From the NCBI GenBank assembly GCA_001599915.1, contig BCIG01000002.1, positions 868,001 through 932,000 on the forward strand: DNA of 64,000 nt, in the 5' to 3' direction. The notes beneath the pieces are model-generated. The model made no database searches. It saw nothing but the letters and a program-made list of their open reading frames with translations, and was not told the origin of the DNA. This DNA is from Symbiotaphrina buchneri (Eukaryota > Ascomycota > Symbiotaphrinales > Symbiotaphrinaceae). Below are positions 35,817 to 47,183 of this stretch, one piece after another. The number at the start of each line of letters is the position of its first letter. Position 1 is the stretch's first letter. The position numbers and the translations under genes were made by a program.

Positions 35817-36603
35817 TTACCACCCACCCTGGGAGCCTGACTGGCTGCTGTGATGGTGATGGTGGTGATGCTTGCCCTGGTGGCTTCCACCGCTCTGAGG
35901 CTGCTGCTGATGATTCTTAAAGGCATCGCCGGCATAGTTGCCCAACAACGCGCCGGAAATCGCGCCCAAGAAGCCATGGCCAGCCTTGTGGCCCAAGAAG
36001 TAGCCTGCCGCACCTCCCGCCAACGCCGTTCCGAGCCCGCGCTCGCCTTCTGGCGCATTAGGGTCTACTGGGCCCTGGTTGGGACCACCGTACTGTTGCG
36101 GAACGGGGACGTTCGGGTCGGAAGGATAGGGAGCGGAGTTGTAAGCGCCTTGCTGAGGGAACTGATGCGATGGATCGGATGAGGCCGGATAGCCGGGGGA
36201 AGGACCACGGGCATCGCCTTGCGGTGGACTGTTCAAAAAGTCAGCCTTGAACCATGAGAGAGGGAGAGGCGGGAGAAATTACGTACTAATAACCCTGTCC
36301 AGCCTGTGGCGGCGGCTGCTCATAGCCACCATAAGCCCCTGGAGCCGGAGCCTGCTGTCCATGCTGAAAGCCTCCTTGATCAGGTGGTCCGTATCCAGCA
36401 GGTGGGTATTGACCTTGCGGCGGCGCACCGTATGGAGCGTCATATGGTGGCTGGGGGGTATGGTAGGGCGAGTGTCCGTAGGGTGGCTGGCCCTGCTGTT
36501 GTGGATCGTAGCCTTGGGGAGGCGGACCTTGAGGCGGGTAGCCTGGAGTAGGGGTGTAGCTCTGCGGAGGCGGCCCGTATGGATTTGAATATGGGTCCGA
36601 CAT
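35817..36603 (-). CDS. Pro/Gln/Tyr-rich glycine-zipper protein with a poly-His stretch
   Basis: Exons (minus strand) are 36603-36287 and 36228-35817, encoding 242 residues. The 58-bp intron (GTACGT...AACAG) joins GQGY to YPPQGDARG. The N-terminal two thirds are Pro/Gln/Gly/Tyr-rich with repeated PPQG and PPYG units. A glycine-zipper hairpin follows (LGTALAGGAAGYFLGHKAG, then FLGAISGALLGNYAGDAF), with GxxxG spacing suggesting two membrane-associated helices. It ends in a Gln/Gly/Ser/His-rich tail with seven consecutive histidines. Similar small proteins are common in filamentous fungi, but I know of no established function. The low-complexity N-terminus suggests a flexible or phase-separating region. 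It is convergent with the cyclophilin gene. Confidence 0.8.
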
Positions 36604-37907
36604 GGTGATGTTGATGTGAAGATGAGTGAGATGACCGGGTGCGGCGGGGTTGAACGGAAGTTGCAGCGGTGGTTTCCTAGGATAACAATGGATCGGCCGA
36701 TATCCTACCAAATTCTTGCTTCTATTGAGAGTTGGAGATGCTTCCTAGTCAAGTAGCAGCAATGGATGTCGTTGAAAGACTGAATACTGTTGGGATTGCA
36801 GAGGTGTAAGACTGACGGAGGGGGAAGCTGACGGAGGAGTTGATATATAGTTCGGGATACCCCACTTGACCCTCGGCTGAAGTTGCTGGACGAGCAAGCT
36901 GCAAGGCTGAGTCGCTCGCTTCGGTCCAGGCTTTATTTAGCTCTGCTTGCTGCTCAGCCCCATAGAAGAGAATGCTACCTGGAACCTAAGGTATGATGTG
37001 CTACAGTCATGACATGACATTGGCTTACGTACCCCTGTCCCAACCACCACCCAGCAGGCACCTCTCTCACTGAAAGGACCCAATCAATTCCAGCGCCACA
37101 TTATTCCCGTGATGCCATTCAGCTACTAACCATCCAAAAAGCATCTACCGGTGTACGATGTACGACCGTGTGGCTGGGTCCTGCCCGGATCTCTCAGGGG
37201 CACATACGCCCCTTGCTCTGACGGCTCCCATGGAATGGGATCTCAGCCTTGTACATCTGACCGTCTCTTAGATCACGGCAGTGTGGAACCACGGGCGCGT
37301 GCATTAGTTAACTGGGATCTGTAGTTGTAGATCTTAACGTGCCAGATATCATCAAATTGGGTGCAACATGAGCTGCATGACAATGTCACCGCTATTCGGT
37401 GCACTGCTCCTCGAGGGCGCGCACAGGCGCACTTTTCAAAGCAGAAGAATGATGACATCCCAACCTGCTCCTGCTACCCGCCAAACACCCTGACCCAGCC
37501 CAATAAGTTCTGTAAAATGCGTATTATACAGTGCGCTGCACTGAAGAGACGCAGGCAGGAGTAACAGACACAAACCGCGCCATGCATGCAGAGAAACCTA
37601 AGTTGCAAGTGTGATGTTTGAGACCAAGGAAACAAAAAGAGTGCAAAGATTGTGGTCAGAAAATTGAGTCGCCATAAGATGGTTCCACTGTGGACTAAAA
37701 GAGGGACAACAACATGAAATCATCCGCTCACAAACTCCTTAAAGCGCCTGTACCATGCCGATTGCTTATCCACAAAGGCGGGTATCGACCATGCCCTGCT
37801 CGTCATGCAATAATGGGTATCGAAAGTAGCAATTCGTCGTTCATCATTCCCAAAGGACTACCAAGAACGGAAAGGACTTGGTCTTCTGGGCAGACGCGCA
37901 GACACGA
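36604..37907. other. Intergenic region
   Basis: About 1.3 kb between the glycine-zipper gene (upstream side) and the Tea4/Bud14 gene (3' side). It includes a CCTAAGGTA-type motif near 36985. Small open frames (37361-37564, 37714-38043) have no recognisable content. Confidence 0.45.
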
Positions 37908-40900
37908 TCAAGCTTGCACCCGCTCTTCGCGACGCTGCCGTTGCTTCCTACCCAGCCATTCGCCCAGGATTCTGTCTAGGTTGTCATTCATCTCTTTCAG
38001 TTTCTTTCTTTCCTCTACGAAGAGTCCGCCGATCATGGGATGATCCGGCCCAGCAGGAACAACATCGTTCTGATCGTGAACGACAATGAGGAAGTCCCGG
38101 ACCGCCTCACTGTCGTCAAAGAAGCTGCGAAGCGCCGCATCGTTCCACTCTGGTTGAATCGGCTTAGCCGATGGTGGGGAGGATGGCGGTGATTGTGGGG
38201 TAGTAACGACCGAATCACCGGCTCGTGTAGACTTGACGGTCGAGGCCGGCTCAGGCGACGACTGCGGAGAGACAGGTGAGTGAGAGTCAGAAGGCCCCTC
38301 TTGGGAGGAGCTGTCCATCACCAAGCCAGGCGGATTAGCAAAGGGACTCTCGTTGGGGAAATCTCCAGGTGGGTGGGGGGTAGGAATCTCGTCAACCGCG
38401 TCCGATGGCGATATTTTGACGGGCGACTCTGTGAGTTCATCCCGGGTAGAAGCGCTGGCTGCCGGCCCATGAAGATGGTCGGCATCAGATAAGCCTACTT
38501 CAGGCTCTTCCGATTCAGGAGACGAGTCGAAGTCGTCCAATTCCACCCGTTTCTTCGCTTTCTTGACTTTTGATGGCCTAGAATCGACTGCCGTCGACGA
38601 AGATCTTAGCATATTGGTAATGGGGGAGAATCTTGTGCCACTGTTGCTGACATCCCGCTTGAGCGCTTGAACATTGGTATCGAGCTTGGCCAGCTGGTGC
38701 GGCTGCGGAGACGCCGTCCTTGGGCGAGGCTGGAGTTCTGTTGTGGGCTGGGAACCCTCTGATATGGGTGCACCATTCGATGGTGACGTTCCCTGCACGG
38801 CATGATTTAATCGTGCGGCGTCGGCGGTTGATGGCCTCTCCGACGTCGTCGTCGTTGCAGCAGTCACCGCGTCCAAGCTTCGATTATCCGGAACAAGCTG
38901 AGGTGACTTCGCTCGGGCAAGGGTCACCTCCGCCGGAGGCTGTTTATGGAGCTTACTCGAATGTCTCTGCGGAGTGGTCTTCACTGGTGAAGTAGCAGCT
39001 TCTTCGGAGTCCCTCGGTTGCGGAGACCCCCTCGGGGATTCGGCTGATTGCTTGCGGTCTCCGATATCATCTTCACCATGGGCCTTCGGTTTCTTCTCCT
39101 TTCTCTTGAAGAGCCCGCTCAGCATACCTTTCTTCTCTTTCTTTTTCTTGTCGTCTTTCGGCTTTTCTGGAGGCGAGACGCTCTTCTCGAGAGTATCAAA
39201 GCTAGCACGTATCTTGAGCTGTATAAAAATTTAGAAGCCACACCATTTTAGCGAGGCTGTGCTGCTTACCTCCTTCGAATCCATCGTCGATGTGCTGGAG
39301 TCGTCCCGAAGAATATTCGGGGTTAATGTTATCTTCCGCGTCTCTAACGTCTCATCTTTGAAGAAAGAATCAGTATTCCTTAGAGTGCCATTGCGCGACT
39401 TGGCTGTATCGGTCGAATAGTTAATGCGTGTTTTTTACAACTCGATCTCGAATACTCACGGTTCCGTTCTCCAGGCGCCATCATCGACTCTGAGTCTTCG
39501 TTTGAAGCCCTCAGGTCCTCCATCGCAGCCTCTGATTCGTCTGTTATGAGTTGAACTGTGGGGTCAGTGTGATTGTCCTTTGCTTGAGCTCGGATATTAA
39601 GTGGCTGGACCACATTAGGATCGCCCTCTTCTCCATGGCCATCTTTCGACGACTCGGAAAGCTCCTCTCCACCGCCGAGCACTTCGCCCTCCTCTCCTTC
39701 CTCCTCGGATGAATAATCAACTTCTGAAGCTTCATAATATGTGGGTGCAGTGAACTGGACAACCTTGCCAGCGCGGCGCCTCATGGCCTTTTTGAGGGGA
39801 TTTTTGGGCTTTTCATGCCCATCACTGAGCATTGTCTGTGATAGCTGCGAGAAATGAGATATCAATGGGAGTACGGGCGGGTAAGTCTAACGTACTTCAA
39901 GGTTCCTATGCTTGTTTAATCTAGCCAGTCTCTCAGTTGGTGTTTCAATATGCTCAGCTGGTAGATAACCTGGATAGGCGTCAGCAGAGGTACCCTGTTT
40001 TGGTCGTCCCAGCGATTACCGATGCTGCTATCTTTGACCACTCGCACGAGCCACCAATAACTGTTGCTATCATCCAGGAGCACCATAGTATCACCTTTGG
40101 TGGCATTTGCTTGGCCTTCCACCGTCGCCGTAAACGTGTGGAGCGCATATACGAACTCGAAGTCAATGTCCTCTGTTTCTCGTAAGCACTCTCCGCCCCA
40201 GCCAGAGTCAATGAATCTAGGATCATCAGAAAAGGAAATGTCATGAGCATCTTGATAGGCAGGATCTCCAGTATGCCAAGAACCCTCGTCCTCTGAAGCG
40301 TCATAGCTCTCATAGGAAGAGTCGGTCGGTGATGGTGGAAGTGTCATGCCATCTCCTCGAACGTCCTCCTCTTCAATACGATTGCCGAAAATGAAGTCAT
40401 CGGTAGGCAGGAGGATAGCGCGTAGATCAACATCATCGAAGTCATTTTCGTACAACTCCTCACCGTCGCTGAACGCCCCCAGATAATCTTCGTATCGCAA
40501 ATTCTGTTCGTTAGGTGCTGCGTTTGAAGTTGCTCCGTATCCAGCATTGCCAGAGGCAGGTTCGTTGACGGTTTCGACTTCCTCCACGTACCCACCATGA
40601 TGCTCATGACCGTATTGCGACAAAGGAATCTCATTCTGTAGGGAATGAGAGATAGGAAAATGAATAGGTGTAGCCACAAAAGGAGAAGAGTCACAAGTTG
40701 ATGCGACCGGAGAAGGCGTTGAAGCGCGAGTAGTTGAAGTCCGCGCCATTGAATCTGTTCTCAAAGGCCAAACTGTGCCTTGGACTGAAGATAAATTATA
40801 CCCACCATCTGTAATTGACGGCGAACTGGAAATCTTGTCCATCATATCGTCATCCAAAAGGTCATCTCCCTCAGCATCTGCCATATCGGCATCCTCTCCA

Positions 40901-41351
40901 GAGGTATTATCTCCATTCGGTCGAGAGCTCACCTCGTCACGAGCTCGATCGATCGCTTCTTCCAACCCAGATGTTGAGTGTTCGTAGAAAGACTGGGGCT
41001 CTCTTTGTGATGTGCCGTCTAATCCATTGGTATAGCTCAAATCTTGTGATACACGAGGACTGCGTTGATTCTTCTCGGCGGATTGTTCCTCGGCTACCAG
41101 TCGCAAAGCTGAAGCTTGATGAGGGGCCGGAGGTCCCAGCCCAAGAGGAGCTGGATCTGAAGGTTGACGGGAATGATCTTTTGCTGAAGGAGCCTCATGG
41201 TCTTGAAGGTCAAGGGTGTCTAAGAGCAGGAAAGGAAGGGTCAGTCCATTCTCGCCAACGGGTCATAGTCCAAGTATGAGTAGTAAAAGCAGACTGCGAG
41301 AGAAGAACGGGTGCGAAGCCTACCTGCTCTGATCAATTGTGGCCTCGACAT
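37908..41351 (-). CDS. Tea4/Bud14-type SH3 polarity factor, PP1 regulator
   Basis: Scaffold that brings protein phosphatase 1 to growth sites at cell tips (S. pombe Tea4, yeast Bud14, Aspergillus TeaC). Exons (minus) are 41351-41324, 41219-40020, 39969-39896, 39844-39460, 39403-39270 and 39218-37908, giving 1043 residues; every join keeps frame. The first exon (28 nt) gives MSRPQLIRA, continuing as DTLDLQDHE, a motif I associate with this family. An acidic region precedes the SH3 domain at about 365-425 (FVYALHTFTATVEGQ, SYWWLVRVV, GYLPAEHIETPTERLARLN). A KVVQF sequence at about 461-465 fits the RVxF consensus for PP1 docking. Further conserved parts are RKITLTPNILRDD and LKIRASFDTLEKS. A disordered Ser/Pro-rich region leads to a helical C-terminus (FVEERKKLKEMNDNLDRIL). 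Confidence 0.9.
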
Positions 41352-43190
41352 GGTTCAATTGTCCGGTGTGGTGCTTCAAATGCCACCCGGAGAGTAACCA
41401 ATCGGCCTTTTGACTTCCTCTGCGAACGAGCGACGGCGGGAGGCTGGGGCATGCACATGCAATCTCAGAAGCTCTGCGCAGCAGAACAATGTTGGAGAAC
41501 GGTTTGGTATCTCGTCTGGTTATTCTCCGCTCCAATGATCTGAAAGATCCGCTGTCGGAGTTGGGTGTGGAGGGCGTTGGGTTATCGCGTGAAGTTGGAA
41601 TCTCTTTCTGAAACAAAGGACCTGAAACCCCTTATTCTGCGAGGGGCTTCCCGTTCTGGATACTGTATCGTGCAATGACCACGGCGGAAGGCCTACCGCA
41701 GCACAATGACGATTGATGAGACGACAAAGAAAGTGGGCTAATGATTGAGCGAGCGTACGGAGCAGAAAGATCGCGATGACCCAAGAGTACTGTACGAGGG
41801 GAGCGGACGATATGTGACCGATTCCGTGAATCTTCTCTGTGCCCTGATTTCTGGATTGGGCCCCTGTACAAGATTCACTGGGGCAGGCTACTCCTGCTCC
41901 TATTCTGTACGCTTACCGTGATTGGTGGCTTTCACACATTCTGAGACGTGAAGGAAGGCATGTCCTTGGCAGTCTAGCAGTGAACCAGGCATAGCCTAAG
42001 GGTTAGCCGAAGGTTTGAGCACCCGTGCTCAGCCCGCTTCACAGACAGAAGAAAGGTCCGAGTTGCTCAAGGCTGGTGGGTGAGGTGGCCATGAGCACGT
42101 CTACCCCGGATCTTACTTCTTTAGAAAGATCTTCCTTAAAGGTACGTTCTCATTATATTATTATTATTTGCTTACCTGTGACATTATTGCACTCTCCGCT
42201 TGGCTTCCTCTTAAGGACATTTGAACCGTATCATGCCCGATACCAGGGTATCTTACCTTGTGAGATGCTGTGACGTGTCACACGGAGTGAATGAAATTTT
42301 AGGCATTTGCGATGCAAGGTGCGGCATTGAAGTATCTTGGTACGGTAAAGTCTTATATACCTTAGACTGTCCAAGCGAAGCATTTCTGAAAGCATAAGGT
42401 ACCACTTCATACTTTGCATTGTGCAATGACTAAGGTAAGGCGGCCTGCACATATCTCGGCATGGCCTGGACGCACATGTGAAGGCTGGACTGAGAGTCGT
42501 GCGTGGGTGCTGAGACTTTATGCTACGATTGTATGGAATGAAAACCACATCTTTTCTTCATGAACCCCTGGAGCATTCCGATACCCATCAACCATCTCAT
42601 TTGCTGCTTTTCTTTGACGGATTATCATCCACAACTCATTTGAATGGATTTGCTGTGCACGTGGTTTGCGAACGGTGGTAGAATCTAGGACGCTGATTGG
42701 TGCGCAAACGTCAGCGAGGCAGGCCGCCGCTTTCCCTGTCCCTTTCCCGTCCCCATTAAATTGGCCGAGGCGTAAGCGGGGAACGGAAAGAATTCGACCT
42801 GCCTCGCACCACAGCAAAGCAGTGCGCCGTACAACATTGCACAAACCCACCAAAGCTACTGCAGCAGGACAACAAGGCCCACCGCGCTGAAGTCGTTTTT
42901 AACTCTGTGCTGTGAAGGGTCTGCCTCATCCTGGTGATTTGTTTCGGGCGACAAGGCGCGAACCCTTCCGAGGCGGGTCGCCCGCCCACCTCCGGCGTGC
43001 TGCCTTGCAGCAGCGTAAACGGAGACTTTCAAGGCCCTGCAGCTGCAAAAACACTGTACCAGAGAGCACACCCTTCAAGTTAGGAGGTAGTCATCCTCTG
43101 TTCCGTTCCGCAACAGAGCGCCGGCCCACAGTCTTGAGGACTGTTCTTGCTCTCTGGATAGATCTCTACTGTCAGTGATCTGCCTGTGGA
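41352..43190. other. Divergent intergenic region
   Basis: 1.8 kb between the divergent Tea4/Bud14 and kinase genes. It contains a cluster of GGTA-type motifs (42138-42435, including tataccttagac and cataaggtacca). No gene is supported. Frames such as 41320-41616, 42231-42548 and 42518-42853 lack domains. Confidence 0.5.
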
Positions 43191-45314
43191 ATGGCCACTG
43201 AGGATGGTTCGAGCAAAGTACGAAACTTAAGGATTGACACGTCGAATGCAAATTCCTCGGCTTCGTCGAGGAACAACTCGCCTGGTCTTGAAAATGGTTT
43301 TCGACGGACAGACAACCGGAGGGATCTTAGTACAGATCCCTCTGGACATCACAGTGTGGGGCCATCTTCCGAGTTGATCCAGTCTGGCTCGGCAGTGATA
43401 GACTTTTCGCCTCCTGAAACAGAGGCTCCATCACCTCCACGCTGCGAAAGTGGATCCGGGGATGACCAAGATGGCAATCATGACGTGGGCCGCTCTGGTC
43501 GACCTTCAGAGACAAATGGACATTCTAAAGGACGGAGATTGTCGATAACTTTCAACCCCGAGGTCAAATTAGACTCTGGAGATTCTCAGATTCTTGAAGC
43601 ACCATTGCCGAAACCGAAGCGAAGACCCAGGGGGAGGTCTATGATGCAAGAATTGGCGCAGGCTGATGCCGACCATCGACGAGCGAACACCGAGTCAGAA
43701 ATGTCAGAGTATGACGAGGTCACTGGAGAACTGAGGAGAGGACGTAGTGCAAGGGATATCGCTCTGATGCTGAAAGAGCACCGTGGCGAAGGCGAACATC
43801 GTCATCACTACATTCCTCGAACCATTGATCAAGTGTCCCGTGGTGAAGCCATGGACGAATACGACAGAATGGGTGCATCCCTGACTTCTGACTCGACTGC
43901 TGCTTCTCCCGAATTCGACGAGGCCAGGACTCCTGGCGAGCCACCCACGGAATACCTGCTCTCTCCTGTCGGCGCACCCATCGAAGAGACGCGTTCCTGG
44001 CCATCGTCCCGGAATGCCTCCTATATTCATACTGGGAGCCCAATTTCTTTGGAACGCCCCTCTAGCAGCAGTCTACGACGCACTAAACGGACATCTTCAG
44101 TCCGCTCGGCACGTTCTACCCGGTCTGCGTCAGCAAACTCTCCGGCGTCGGCGTTCCTCTCCCAGTGGGGATCTAGGAAAGGCTCAGGCATGGCTGCGGA
44201 GACGCCTGTTGAGCCGGACGATGAAGGGCAAGAGATTGGCTCTTACGTACTTGGTAAACAAATAGGCTATGGTGGCTTCAGTATCATCCGCGAAGCATAT
44301 ACCATCGATTCAGATGACAAGCGCGTTGCCGATGCCGTCAAAATAGTGCGGAAGAGGCCATTCTCTCCTACGGATGCTGAGGGCGAGGCAGCCCTGGAAG
44401 CTCTCCAATCGCAATTCGAACACGAGGTGACACTTTGGCGATGTCTAAAGCATCCTTATATCCTACCACTACTGTTCGTGGAAGAGAACTCGTTCGCGAC
44501 CTTTGCATTCACAAGGCTCAACAAGGGTGGCACATTGTTTGACCTGGTACGTACCAATAGGCAAGGACTCCCAGAACACCTCGTCAAGAAGTATGCGTAC
44601 GAGCTCGCGGAAGCGCCTCGATATCTCCATGAAGATGTCCGTGTGGTGCATAGAGATGTGAAGCTGGAGAACTGTCTGGTGGATTCCTCTGGGCCAAATG
44701 CAAGCCAGGACGGTGGCCATATTTCCCTCTGTGATTTCGGTATGGCCGAGTTTGTTACTACCCCGCCTCCTCAGAGTCCGGAGGTACTGCGGTCGAAGAA
44801 ACTCGACATTGACCGACCATCCACGCCGCAGCGTGCCATCGGGCCAGCAGATACGAGCGCTTCTCTAACGGCTAAGGCCATGGACGCTTCAGACTCTAGC
44901 CCTTCCATCGTAGGAAGTCTCCCTTATGCTGCGCCCGAAATGCTGAGCAGTGAAACCGATGCTTCTCGCGATGGAGGATCAACCCCCGGCCCGGCTGTCG
45001 ACGTGTGGGCTTTTGGCTGTGTCCTGTATGCACTCGTCACAGGTGATTTGCCATTCAATCACACATTTCAACCGAAATTACAGATGATGATACTAAAGGG
45101 CGAATATGACGAGCAGAAGCTGCTGGATCACAAAACCAGTGACTCTGAGCCGTGGGTTGGCGATGTCGTCAAAGGTTGTCTGGAGCTGGATCCGAAGAAA
45201 AGATGGACCATGAACGATGTCCTGCAGAGCCCTTGGTTGCACGGTGTTGCTCAGGATGTGTCCAAGGGTGAAAATGAAGAAGATGGGGAGAAGTCTGGGA
45301 TATGGAGGCTGTGA
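43191..45314 (+). CDS. Serine/threonine protein kinase (CAMK/Snf1-like) with long disordered N-terminus
   Basis: Single exon, 707 residues. The first 340 residues are Ser/Arg/Glu-rich and disordered, with several basic and SP-type phospho-motif clusters (RRPRGRSMMQEL, LRRTKRTSSVRSARSTRS). The kinase domain runs from about 352 to 690: glycine loop IGYGGFSIIREA, lysine in DAVKIV, catalytic loop VVHRDVKLENCLVD, LCDFGMAEF, GSLPYAAPEML, VDVWAFGCVLYALVTGDLPF and KKRWTMNDVLQSPWL. All catalytic residues are present, so it should be active. Inserts lie in the activation segment (about 50 residues, Ser/Pro-rich) and between the lysine and the helix-C glutamate. The exact orthologue among fungal CAMK/Snf1-type kinases could not be named. 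Confidence 0.9.
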   Translation: MATEDGSSKVRNLRIDTSNANSSASSRNNSPGLENGFRRTDNRRDLSTDPSGHHSVGPSSELIQSGSAVIDFSPPETEAPSPPRCESGSGDDQDGNHDVGRSGRPSETNGHSKGRRLSITFNPEVKLDSGDSQILEAPLPKPKRRPRGRSMMQELAQADADHRRANTESEMSEYDEVTGELRRGRSARDIALMLKEHRGEGEHRHHYIPRTIDQVSRGEAMDEYDRMGASLTSDSTAASPEFDEARTPGEPPTEYLLSPVGAPIEETRSWPSSRNASYIHTGSPISLERPSSSSLRRTKRTSSVRSARSTRSASANSPASAFLSQWGSRKGSGMAAETPVEPDDEGQEIGSYVLGKQIGYGGFSIIREAYTIDSDDKRVADAVKIVRKRPFSPTDAEGEAALEALQSQFEHEVTLWRCLKHPYILPLLFVEENSFATFAFTRLNKGGTLFDLVRTNRQGLPEHLVKKYAYELAEAPRYLHEDVRVVHRDVKLENCLVDSSGPNASQDGGHISLCDFGMAEFVTTPPPQSPEVLRSKKLDIDRPSTPQRAIGPADTSASLTAKAMDASDSSPSIVGSLPYAAPEMLSSETDASRDGGSTPGPAVDVWAFGCVLYALVTGDLPFNHTFQPKLQMMILKGEYDEQKLLDHKTSDSEPWVGDVVKGCLELDPKKRWTMNDVLQSPWLHGVAQDVSKGENEEDGEKSGIWRL

Positions 45315-47183
45315 GGAAACTCGGACACGTTGTTTTCTCTAAGTGTATCAATTCTGGGATTTTGGATCGAGCTTTATGACGTGTATGATACCATTGTTAG
45401 CATCAGCGAGCTGCAGAACTGTGGGCTTTAATTATTGGATTGCCCCTTATGCATTTTTTTCTTTGCAGCCGAGCCCGATCGATCTGTGTCTTGGTACGAG
45501 AGATTTGTTATGACAAGCCTGTATCATCAAGCTGTACCATCAACGTCTCTGCTCATTTGGGGTTGTATTATTAGCAGCAACATTATGCATTATCACCTTA
45601 TATGTCCCTGATTCATTTACTTCACAACTGCCGCTTTTTCTCCGAAGGCGTCTACAACCTCAGCTGGAGGTTGCTGCTGCGGGGTGTCTCAAGCTTGGAA
45701 ACTAAGTAGAGAACCATCTTCTGGATATGGCTCCATGGTCTCTGTCAATCTGGTTCGGCCCTGAAGCCGGCAAGAAGACCTCCAGGGAATAAAGTTGCTT
45801 TTTTGAATATGTGGAGTCGCTAAACTGATGCTCCCGCTTGCTTCGGGCCGTGGGCCGTTTTTGACAAGTGGATCAAGATCTGTGATCGGCTTGGCAGACC
45901 ATTCTTCCAAAAGTACCTATTTTATCAAGTATCGTAATGCCAGGATCATACCAGACGTGAGTTTACTGTTTCCTTATAGCTATGATGGACTCTGGAAGTT
46001 CCGCCGTAAGGTGTTGAGTATGTCTGATACCTTGACTCCTGCTGGGGTTTATCTGTCGGCAATCATGATCTCTCATCGAGTCATCCCGTCACTCTACGAA
46101 TATTCTTTCTTTCTTCGTCCTGTTCTGAGCATGGAAGGTGGAGAAATTGCCTTGCAAGACATTAGGATTGTTCGAGGGGGGATGCAGTCAATCTCGAGTG
46201 GACAACGATAATATTCTATTTTATTGGTATATTTACAGATGCAAGACCATCGTCAGAACATAAGATCGTATAAAGGATCCTATATATGGTTGGATCAACC
46301 GCTTCACATCATCATAATTGACTCTCCTTATCGTCATACAAATCCCCCACTGGCTGTTCAATTCAGTATCAGACATCTAACTGCAAGGCCCCCTAAAGCA
46401 TAAGTCTTTAAATTGCAATCCGAGATCCAAACTGCTTCTTATTCTAGCACTTATTGCTTCTAAGCTCCAGGGAGAGCAATTTCGAGGTACTGTAAACGAA
46501 CTATTCCAGCTAACACCGTCAAGCCTTGCGGACCCCTTTTCGATTGGATATTGTTCGACTGTATATAGCATGTGGAATCTGTCTAATATATGTCTGTGAA
46601 GCGTTCGAACTGCGCTACCCCATATAACCGACAGCATAAACGGTACGTCCAGTAAAAATCGTCGATGGTTAGTTTACCTCGATGGAGTTGTATTGTATGG
46701 GAAATCATGCCTGGAGCGCAGTTCATATTGGTGACTTGATATTTTGCCCATAGCTAAATCACAACAAATCGGACGATGTTGTGGGCAAGATGGCATCTGG
46801 TTGGTTGCCTTTGTTCCTGGCATTTGGCCTGCATTTCCACCCCCTGCTTCGCCAAGCGTACGTATACACACGGCCCGCCGCTCCTTTTAGACCACCTCGA
46901 CAGCAAACTACGCAGTATACGACCCGATCCTCGATGAAGCACAATTAACGACTATATTCCATCTTGAAGGCATACGCGGTCTTTTTCGCACGGGACTGCC
47001 ATTTTCGGTCCTTGATAAAGGTGTGGAACTCGTGCGGTGCGGACGCATAGCGTCTGCAGCCAGCTTCAAGCACAGCCTCAATCGTCTACACCGCACCCTG
47101 AAGTTGTCGTCACCAAGGACACCATCTTGGATCAGCGCCTAGCGAATAACTCCAAAGCTGTATAGCGGAGCCATAACGGAGCC
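45315..47183. other. Intergenic region
   Basis: 1.9 kb between the kinase gene and STE50. The frame at 45828-46211 (127 residues) starts with a real ATG but shows no domain. The AT-rich part at 46200-46650 holds nothing recognised. The last 250 bp are STE50 promoter and leader. Confidence 0.45.

Noticed and set aside
45828-46211. 127-codon frame downstream of the kinase gene
   Set aside because: It has an ATG, but no domain, no splice partners and no conservation that I can judge; left as intergenic.
46560-46650. Possible tRNA (GTTCGAAC box on the minus strand)
   Set aside because: The flanking sequence does not fold into a cloverleaf and the A-box is wrongly placed.
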